Assembly (NCBI RefSeq): GCF_023898315.1
Contig: NC_064616.1
Span: 708,813,389 to 708,877,388, forward strand
From: Schistocerca nitens
Lineage: Eukaryota > Arthropoda > Insecta > Orthoptera > Acrididae
Reading direction: 5' to 3'
DNA length: 64,000 nt
In this document: positions 56,871 to 64,000 of the stretch, in pieces
Layout of the letters: the number at the start of each line of letters is the position of its first letter
Numbering within the stretch: position 1 is the first letter of the stretch
Program-made: the position numbers and the translations under genes
Notes under the pieces: model-generated
Told to the model about the DNA's origin: nothing
The model's input: the letters and a program-made list of their open reading frames with translations, nothing else
Database searches by the model: none

Positions 56871-58118
56871 GTGTTTAAGAAGGGTAGTAGGAGTAATCCA
56901 TCTAACTACAGACCTATATCATTGACATTGGTTTGCAGTATGGTTTTGGAGCATATACTGTATTCAAACATTATGAATCACCTCGAAGGGAACGATCTAT
57001 TGATACGTAATGAGCATGGTTTCAGAAAACATCGTTCTTGTGCAACGCAGCTAGCTCTTTATTCGCACGAAGTAATGGCCGCTGTCGACAGGGGATCTCA
57101 AGTTGATTCCGTATTTCTAGATTCCCAGAAAGCTTTTTACACCGTTCCTCACAAGCGACTTCTAATCAAGCTGCGGGACTATGGGGTATCGTCTCAGTTG
57201 TGCGACTGGATTCGTGATTTCCTGTCAGGAATGTCGCAGTTCGTAGTAATAGACGGTAAATCATCGAGCAAAACTGAAGTGATATCGGGTGTTCCCCAGG
57301 GAAGTGTCCTGGGACCTCTGCTGGTCCTGATCTATATAAATGACCTGGGTGACAATCTGAGCAGTTCTCTTAGGTTGTTCGCAGATGATGCTGTAATTTA
57401 CCGTCTAGTAGGGTCATCCGAAGACCAGTATCAGTTGCAAAGCGATTTAGAAAAGATTGCTGTATGGTGTGGCAGGTGGCAGTTGACGCTAAATAACGAA
57501 AAGTGTGAGGTGATCCACATGAGTTCCAAAAGAAATCCGTTGGAACTCGATTACTCGATAAATAGTACAATTCTCAAGGCTGTCAATTCAACTAAGTACC
57601 TGGGTGTAAAAATTACGAACAACTTCAGTTGGAAAGACCACATAGATAATATTGTGGGGAAGGCGAGCCAAAGGTTGCGTTTCATTGGCGGGACACTTAG
57701 AAGATGCAACAAGTCCACTAAAGAGACAGCTTACACTACACTCGTTCGTCCTCTGTTAGAATATTGCTGCGTGGTGTGGAATCCTTACCAGGTGGGATTG
57801 ACGGAGGACATCGAAAGGGTGCAAAAAAGGGCAGCTCGTTTTGTATTATCACGTAGTAGGGGAGAGAGTGTGGTAGATATGATACGGGAATTGGGATGGA
57901 AGTCATTACAGCAAAGACGTTTTTCGTCGCGGCGAGATCTATTTACGAAATTTCAGTCACCAACTTTCTCTTCCGAATGCGAAAGTATTTTGTTGAGCCC
58001 AACCTACATAGGTAGAAATGATTATCAAAATAAAATAAGAGAAATCAGAGCTCGAACAGAAAGGTTTAGGTGTCGTTTTTCCCGCGCGGTGTTCGGGAGT
58101 GGAATGGTAGAGAGATAG
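56871..58118 (+). pseudogene. CR1-like LINE reverse transcriptase, long open frame
   Basis: A 415-codon frame runs from FKKGSRSNPSNYRPISLTL through NEHGFRKHRSCATQL, VFLDSQKAFYTVPH, ISGVPQGSVLGPLLVLIYIN, LRLFADDAVIYRLV (catalytic FADD) and STKYLGVKITNNFSWKDHID to the C-terminal NKIREIRARTERFRCRFSRA. The family form of motif A is DFxKAFDxVPH; here both DSQ and FYTVP differ, so the first catalytic Asp of DFxKAFD is retained as the D of LDSQ. The start of the RT (fingers, APDGIP block) is deleted. The last residues appear frame-shifted relative to the sister copy at 20222. Confidence 0.85.
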
Positions 58119-58205
58119 TATGATTGTAGTTCGACGAACCCTCTGCCAAGCACTTAAATGTGAATTGCAAAGTAGTCATGTAGATGTAGATGTAGATGTA
58201 GATGT

Positions 58206-58902
58206 ACTAGCTAGGGCATAACCACATATGTCAAGCTAACATACAGCAATTGACAAACGTCGGCAAGCCCCTGCATATCAGCAACGTTGACTGGATATAC
58301 CAGCTGCTATTAAAGCCGACCACAGGCTACAGCGGGAAAACCGACGAGCTCGCCCACAGACGGACAAACAAATCACCCTACACTGTGCATCTGATATATG
58401 ATTTATCAGACAAAACAGCGATGAACCTAACTGTTAAAGATACGCTGATGCTGACCGAGAGATCAACGTCGGCACCCAGTGCCAGCCGCCGAGTAACCGC
58501 ACCGCACAATGTCAAAGGTATCGATAGGCATGATACCCACTACTTACAAAGCCTACCCTTGCATGACCTGTCACAGGCAGCCAGACATCCGCTACTGTTC
58601 TCTTACAACCCGACCTATCAGAGAGGTTTTATTCCTTTGGCTCTTGCCTTGGCACTTTTTTTCCTCTGCCCTTCAAACTGCAACCATTCGTTCGACTTCC
58701 GACCCAATCTATCTCCAGATGAGCACGTATTAATGGTTAACCATAACCAGACATACGCAAACATCGCAGTACCCACATCTTGCGACACCTCGCTTTAGTG
58801 AAAGCTAACCCTTATGCAGAGATGGCAGCAGACCTTTTGAGTTGGTCACCATGCTGGTGTGGAGGGGCTCCGCCGCTACTCATATTCTCTGTTTACACAT
58901 TA
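58206..58902 (+). other. unassigned ORF of 182 codons, possibly jockey-like 3' sequence
   Basis: The open frame 58250-58798 starts MTNVGKPLHISNVDWIYQLL and ends IAVPTSCDTSL. It contains a hydrophobic stretch LALALALFFLCP (residues about 132-143). I recognise no domain. Its position just beyond the CR1-like LINE that interrupts the jockey-like fragment makes it a candidate for the 3' untranslated region or tail of that jockey-like element. Alternatively it is an unknown small protein. It is GC-richer than the flanking unique DNA. Confidence 0.3.
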
Positions 58903-59146
58903 TAAGCAACATGTTTCTGGCAAATTCCTTGACTGACCCTAGTAAATCTTCCGACGTAAAGGCCAATTCAACGCCAGTTCACATTGACCGTCATGGCAAC
59001 GTCACGTCATCGCACCGTCACTTCACGGTGTACCGTGACGTGACGGTGCCATGACGGTCAATGTGAACTGGCGGTGAATTGGTTTTTACGTCGAAAGATT
59101 TACTAAGGTCATGAAATTTGCCAGAAACGTTACTTATTATGTACTG
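58903..59146. repeat. short palindromic element (foldback/MITE-like)
   Basis: AGTAAATCTTCCGACGTAAA and AACGCCAGTTCACATTGACC are repeated as complements around a centre near 59032. The arms reach about 120 bp each, from TAAGCAACATGTTTCTGG to CCAGAAACGTTACTTA. The centre is dense in CGTCA/TGACG words. It has no coding sequence. Confidence 0.85.
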
Positions 59147-59450
59147 CGTAAACATAGAATATAATTCCTAAAATAAAATAAAAAATTATTTAAGCAATTT
59201 TAATGATATTTGACACTAATTTTGATCGATTATATCGACCCTGTAACGAGTTTTATGATGATGACTATGTGTTTTCTTTAAAAATACGTTTTAAAATCTT
59301 TGGTAAGTGATATACTTGTTAAATAAGAGTTTGAAACTGTACGAAATCAAGTCATGCATATTGATTATTTCTTATTATTGATGTATGCATTTCATTTTCA
59401 AAAGGCAACTTAATACATTATATAGAGAATGAACTCGAACCAACGATATA

Positions 59451-59520
59451 GCTGACTTTGAAATGATCGACCGTTTGTGTAGTCGATAGTTGCACGAATC
59501 TTCTGTTGTCAAGTTAGTGT
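59451..59520. repeat. direct repeat, copy 1, with hairpin
   Basis: Contains ATCGACCGTTTGTGTAGTCG and GATAGTTGCACGAATCTT. ATCGAC and GTCGAT form a 6-bp inverted repeat around a 10-base loop. Copy 2 is at 60553-60633. Confidence 0.8.
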
Positions 59521-60552
59521 TTGCAACAACTTTGGTATTCTGTAGGGATTGCAGTTAATGATAGGTGCAGAGTGTTTGGTGTAATTTACGATCGTGGTTT
59601 GTTTGCAAGATTCTGAAGTTGTTAGTGTGTGCGACCGTTACAGCTTGGTGCTTAGGAAGAATCTGAGATCAGGATGACCTGTTGTCATTTGGTAATATTA
59701 CTTTTGGAATTATTTGTTTTGTGTCACTTTATAGAAATTTGACATTCACATAGACAGTTGTCGATCGTATGATATATTCATAGCTGAACGTCCAATACGT
59801 TTTTGAGACAGGCGGAGTATGTGATTTTGTGTTATCGAAGGTTGATGTGGATGACTCCTAGTAATTCTTCTAAGCTGTTACTCTATTCTTTTCAACGCTT
59901 TTGCGTTCAGGCATTGTTTTGAGGCATAGTAAAACGAAGTAACAGCGATATTGTTATAGAGATTCAAAATTTCATTCTTATAGGTTTGTGACGATGTTTT
60001 TTTTTTCTCCTTTTACAAAGAATGCGATAACCACAGCTGCAAGTGAAATGAAACGCTTTTTTTTTTTTTCTTTTTTTCTTCAAGAAGTCTGCTTTTCTCT
60101 GAATAGGTTTTCGTTTTTGCCACTAGTGGTTGATTGTTTTCAACGCATAGGCGGTAAGTTCCGTTAGCTCACTGTAAACTTGGACTATTATCATTAACGC
60201 TTAGTATTTGAACCACTTGATCTGATAAGTTCCGCTTGTCAACAGCCCATATAGGAGTATAGTATTTAAACACGTCGCCGCTTTACTTTGGAAGTTGTCA
60301 TATTTTAGAATTTTCTCATTTGTAATGTATGCAGGAATTAGTAGTATGAACATGTTGATTCTTTTCCGCTTTGCGTTGAAAGCTGTCAGATTTTAGATCT
60401 TGTCATGGTGTAATTTATGCAGGTACTATCTTGTCAATATTATGGATTCCTAACTCCATAGTTCAAATTTTCCAATTGCAGAAAGTATCATTCCTAGTAA
60501 ATTTCCTGTATATTGCAGGTGTGCATTTTCGATGGACTTTTACTATGGGCAA

Positions 60553-60633
60553 GCCGTCTTTGAAATAATCGACCGTTTGTATAGTCGATAGTTGCACGAA
60601 TCTTGTTGTCCTCAAGTTCAGTTGTAAACAACC
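60553..60633. repeat. direct repeat, copy 2, with hairpin
   Basis: Contains ATCGACCGTTTGTATAGTCG and GATAGTTGCACGAATCTT, conserving the hairpin stems of copy 1. Confidence 0.8.
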
Positions 60634-61258
60634 TGAAAGTAACAGCGTTGAAGGGGATCAGGAACATAATTGATTCATTGGAGATTCTTTATATTCATCT
60701 GCATGGGATGAAAATCCTCTCCTTCCGTAGTGGACTTTACAGAAACAGACATAAAATAAGTGCATGAATAATTACAGGATCAATATAGTATATGTGACAA
60801 AAACTTGGAAGTGTTTGACGAAGTCAATTTGCGCCGAAAAGTCTGTTGTGTTGACATAAACAAGACCACAGAATCACAAATGCAAACATAATTTTTACTC
60901 GTTAATATTGCCCATTCTGTTCTAATCTTCCCAATTCAAGTGTTTGGAGGCTAAATTAATTAATTTGCATGTGTCACTATCTGTTTCATTATCGTGATTA
61001 TTATTTGTTGAGTGTAACCTTCTCAAAGCCTGAGATAATGAAGTATTATGTTGTCCAGATAGTATTATGACATTATTTAGCTTAGTGGATCTTGAGAAGT
61101 TTTGAGGTATGGTAAAGCAGTTTTGTGTAATCCTGTGGAGGATTATGAAAATAAGGCACATGTCTCGAGTTTCCTTGCTAGTGATGTCTGTTGTAAGTGT
61201 GTTATGTTGTGTTGAACTTGATATGCTCGGAGCATTAATTCCTTATTACTTCAACTTG

Positions 61259-61418
61259 TGCTACAATCTGGAACCGCGCGATCGCTATGGTCGCAGGTTC
61301 GAATCCTGTTTCAGGCATGGATGTGTGTGATGTCCTTAGGTTAGTTAGGTTTAAGTAGTTCTAGGGGACTGATGACTTCAGAAGTTAAGTCCCATAGTGC
61401 TCAGAGACATTTGAACCA
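61259..61418 (+). mobile_element. tRNA-derived SINE, family A, 5'-truncated, with 11-bp TSD
   Basis: ACTTCAACTTG occurs at 61248-61258 and 61419-61429. The A box is lost; the B box GGTTCGAATCC and the body (GGTTAGTTAGGTTTAAGTAG) remain. Confidence 0.9.
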
Positions 61419-61429
61419 ACTTCAACTTG

Positions 61430-61917
61430 CCAGGGCAGATAGTGTATTCATTGTGAGGGAAAGGTTGTGCTGAATCTTTTCTGTACTCATTTCATACATC
61501 TGCTTTCGTATTTGACAGTGTTGTTGGTCTAGGAGTGGTGGAAAATGTTCTCAAGAATTGATCATGATTATGTATGTTTGAGTATTTGTGCTAATATTAA
61601 AACCCTATTTCTAGGTATCAAAGAAATATAGTAAACAGGGTCAGAATGTTGATAATGTTCCTAACAACTGAATAATGAAGTTAATAGTTAGTTATTTTCT
61701 GTTGCTATTATTGATGTTATAAAACACCCTGTACTTAAAAGTATGAAAATGGGTTAGTGAGGGAGAGATATCACTTCTCATAGATTTACTTACTCGTTCA
61801 CTTATCATGATACAAGATTTTTCATTGCTATAAAATTAAAATAAATGGATCAAATATACAGACACACACAATTTATAAGGATGTTTTTATGAGGATGGAA
61901 CAGGCTGGTGGCAGTGT
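61430..61917. other. unassigned AT-rich sequence
   Basis: I see nothing recognisable here. Confidence 0.4.
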
Positions 61918-61992
61918 CCTTGCTGAAGGAACCGTCCTGGCATTTGCCTGTAATGATTTAGGAAAACCTAAATCAGGATGGTACGGCAGAGC
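61918..61992 (-). mobile_element. family-C SINE fragment, minus strand
   Basis: GCATTTGCCTG and AAAACCTAAATCAGGATGG are complements of the family-C body at 50970-51030. Both ends are lost. Confidence 0.7.
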
Positions 61993-63155
61993 AAACTTGA
62001 ATGTGTCAGTGTCTCAGCAAATGCACTGCCTCATTCAGATGGTCATTAGCATACAATGCTCTTTTGTTCATGTACAATCTGTTCAAGGTAACATAATATG
62101 AAAAATAATTTTGCACTGTTTATTTGCATCTCTCTATACTATCACTCCACACACTGTGGACACCCATTGTTGATTAGAACCCTGAACATGGTACTATGGC
62201 CCATCTGCATCTTTATGGTCTCTCTTTGGTCATCTGAAATAACGAGTCAGCATTTCACATAAGAATTATGTATTCTCGCTCCCCTTCCCCTTCATAGTTA
62301 TTGTGCAAAATACGCACAGAATATTTATCTGAGATTTGTAAAGCAGCTTTTCTGAGTTTTACTTTGGAGCTTGTGATGAAAAGTGGATTAAATATGGAGG
62401 AAATGTAGATTTCGAGCTGTGCTGTAAATGAGTCTGTCATCAAAACCTTTATTTCATATTCACATTTGTTGGCATCACTATCACACAACAAAATAGTTAC
62501 CGTCAAACCTAACCTATACCTCGCACTATGTTGGCAATCAGTTTGTAACCAGATGATTTTTAGGTGGACAGCATCACACTTAGATCAAGAAGCTTGGATT
62601 TTCCCTTACCCAATATTGTGTTGGTTGGTGCTACAGTGCCTGACATTCCTATTGTGGATGTACGATGATTCTTGTAATCTTCCATGAATTCAAAATGTAT
62701 TTGTTCAGAAGCTTACCGAATTCTTTACGGATACCAAGATTGTCCTGTGTCATTTTCTGTGTGTCAGTATGTTTTCTCCTGTGCCAAAACAGGTTTTTAT
62801 TGGGTCCTGGCTTTAGCCATTTTAATTGACAGGCTGTCTGTCTACAGGATTCCTAAGTAGCACTTGGGATTTCATCAGTAGTTTCTGCATGTGAACAGTA
62901 GGACATGTACAGTATTTTTGTTTTACTGGACTTACAAACTTTGCAACTATTTTTGGAATATCAGTGTAAAATATTGCATAATTATTCACTGTAATGGACC
63001 TAATTCTGTATGTTACTGAAAACTGGGAGCATGAATGATATGGAATTTAGACCAGGAGCACGTCTTTATGCCAACTGACTTGGCTCCCAACAAGAAACAC
63101 TAGCGAACTTTGTGCATTGGAAGGATTCATACTTTGTCTGTAGCATTTCCATTAT
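61993..63155. other. unassigned AT-rich sequence
   Basis: No supported gene, SINE or terminal repeat. Confidence 0.4.
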
Positions 63156-63560
63156 TCCAGAATGAGATTTTCACTCTGCAGCGGAGTTTGTGCTGATGTG
63201 AAACTTCCTGACAGATTAAAACTGTGTGCCGGACCGAGACTTGAACTTGGGACTCTTGCCTTTCGCGGGCAACTGACTACCCAAGCACGACTCATGCCCC
63301 GTCCTCACCGCTTTACTTCTGCCAGTACCTCATCTCCTACCTTCCAAACTTTACAGAAGCTCTCCTGTGAAAGCTGCAGGAGAGCTTCTGCAAAGTTTGG
63401 AATGTAGGAGACGAGGTACTGTCAGAAGTAAAGCGGTGAGGACGGGGCGTGAGTCGTGCTTGGGTAGCTCAGTTGATAGAGCAGTTGCCCGCGAAAGGCA
63501 AGGGTCTCGAGTTCGAGTCTGGGTCCGGCACACAGTTTTAATCTGCCAGGAAGTTTCATT
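63156..63560. mobile_element. foldback element with a tRNA-like sequence in each arm
   Basis: The arms (63197-63365 and 63378-63560) are inverted around GGAGAGC-type words near 63372; GTACCTCATCTCCTAC pairs with GTAGGAGACGAGGTAC. The right arm has a good tRNA-like block at about 63458-63530: D arm GCTC/GAGC in TAGCTCAGTTGATAGAGCA, anticodon stem TTGCC/GGCAA, B box GAGTTCGAGTC. The left outer edge has CAGAATGAGATTTTCACTCT, lost at the right. No protein is encoded. Confidence 0.85.
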
Positions 63561-63943
63561 TTCATTATTATTTATTCCTTTACTGCCTAGTGTAATAATA
63601 GTAATGCTGTTAGGATTTACTACATTAAAAGTGGATGCTAATAATTAATATTTGATGCAGAGAAAGTAGGTAGTTTGCGCCTGATTGTCAGCTTGTCCCC
63701 CTTGTATATAGATGCTGCATTTGCCCTCACAATCTGTTCCTACCCAACCAGTCTACCTACAGTGGCATATATCATGACCATACTCACTGTCTGCTTGCTG
63801 ACTGTGAGAATCACCTCCCTTTACATTGTAGTAGCACTCTGTATTACTGTTCACGGTAGCAGCTTGTCCAGCTTGCACATAGTGTTCAAATATAATGCAA
63901 AAAGTGGGAATAAGTAGGACCTGAAATAAGAGGAACCTCATAT
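63561..63943. other. unassigned sequence
   Basis: No feature recognised; the open frames here are not supported. Confidence 0.4.
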
Positions 63944-63976
63944 TCTCCCTCCCTCCCTCCCTCCCTCCGTCCCTCC
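63944..63976. repeat. (CCCT)n simple repeat
   Basis: About eight CCCT/TCCC units near the right edge of the window, with one CCGT unit. Confidence 0.95.
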
Positions 63977-64000
63977 CCACATCCAAATGCTTGTCAGAGA

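Larger units (their letters stand above)
55495..58205 (+). mobile_element. CR1-like LINE with long RT ORF, 5'-truncated, carrying a SINE
   Basis: The element begins inside its endonuclease (IGTESWLKPEISSAEIF), continues over frames 55490-55747, 55699-56193 (GWDFNLPSICW, ISDHKVVVARL) and 56197-56508, carries a SINE at 56437-56637, and loses a section between RT start and motif 2. The RT frame 56871-58118 is open. The 3' end (58130-58205) has GCCAAGCACTTAAATGTG and the tail GTAGATGTAGATGTAGATG. Of the LINEs here it is among the least damaged after the one at 31607. Confidence 0.9.
59147..61247. other. low-repeat stretch with internal direct repeats, no gene identified
   Basis: This is the least repeat-like part of the window. 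It has a pair of about 75-bp direct repeats (59451-59520 and 60553-60633), a weak tandem duplication at 60280-60440, and T-rich tracts at 60001-60010 and 60057-60078. No open frame of note is present. It could be intergenic, intronic or an untranslated part of a host gene; I cannot tell. Confidence 0.35.

Noticed and set aside
63458-63530. Functional tRNA gene
   Set aside because: D and anticodon stems are good, but the base before the anticodon is not T, the T arm is imperfect, no acceptor stem closes, and the block is part of a palindromic repeat.
1-64000. CRISPR array, operon, riboswitch, bacterial promoter or terminator
   Set aside because: No regularly spaced short repeats and no compact gene arrangement; the content is that of a repeat-rich animal genome.

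Overview
The window looks like intergenic DNA from a very large insect genome, most probably an orthopteran of the grasshopper or locust type (Schistocerca-like). This is inference. It rests on repeat families I associate with that group: LINEs ending in TGTAGA repeats, LINEs ending in CAACAA repeats, and three tRNA-derived SINE families. I found no convincing host protein-coding gene, rRNA, CRISPR array or operon. Almost everything recognisable is a mobile element, many of them nested, and several insertions can be read from target-site duplications (TSDs).

Layout, left to right. 1-3.4 kb: an RTE-like LINE remnant, a tRNA-like stretch and a solo LTR-type repeat. 3.4-8.0 kb: a pogo-like DNA transposon whose transposase region ends in a PHD finger, split by an RTE-like LINE with a 10-bp TSD. 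8.1-13.6 kb: a broken Gypsy-type LTR element on the minus strand carrying two SINE insertions. 13.6-23.8 kb: a second, older Gypsy-type fossil, cut by two CR1-like LINEs. 24-30.3 kb: a SINE split by a 3.8-kb LINE, and a transposase HTH fragment. 30.6-38.7 kb: an RTE-like LINE interrupted by an almost full-length CR1-like LINE (ORF1 with an SGNH-esterase signature) and by a hAT element with an exact 8-bp TSD. 39.0-39.8 kb: a foldback element with tRNA-like arms. 39.9-42.7 kb: a decayed CR1-like LINE with a SINE. 42.8-47.9 kb: a possible TIR element, an old Tc1-like element and a jockey-like remnant. 48.1-50.8 kb: a giant palindrome with a DD34E Tc1-like element in one arm; the other arm preserves the empty site. 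50.9-55.5 kb: a SINE, a long RTE-like LINE and a jockey-like 3' piece. 55.5-58.2 kb: a CR1-like LINE with a SINE inside. 58.9-59.1 kb: a palindrome. 59.1-64 kb: the least repetitive stretch, with a pair of hairpin-bearing direct repeats, a truncated SINE and a second tRNA-bearing foldback.

There is no pathway here; the elements are related by parasitism and by order of arrival. LINE reverse transcriptases of the RTE and CR1 groups are the likely movers of the SINEs, while the hAT, Tc1 and pogo pieces and the foldbacks depend or depended on DNA transposases. All the long protein-coding stretches belong to mobile elements and most are damaged. The best intact reading frame is the 309-codon LINE ORF1 at 31984-32913.

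Most notable: the giant palindrome with its built-in empty site, two unrelated foldbacks that carry pol III promoter-like tRNA sequences in their arms, the pogo-PHD element with repeated subterminal motifs, the LINE-in-LINE-plus-hAT nest, and an unassigned 182-codon ORF at 58250-58798.
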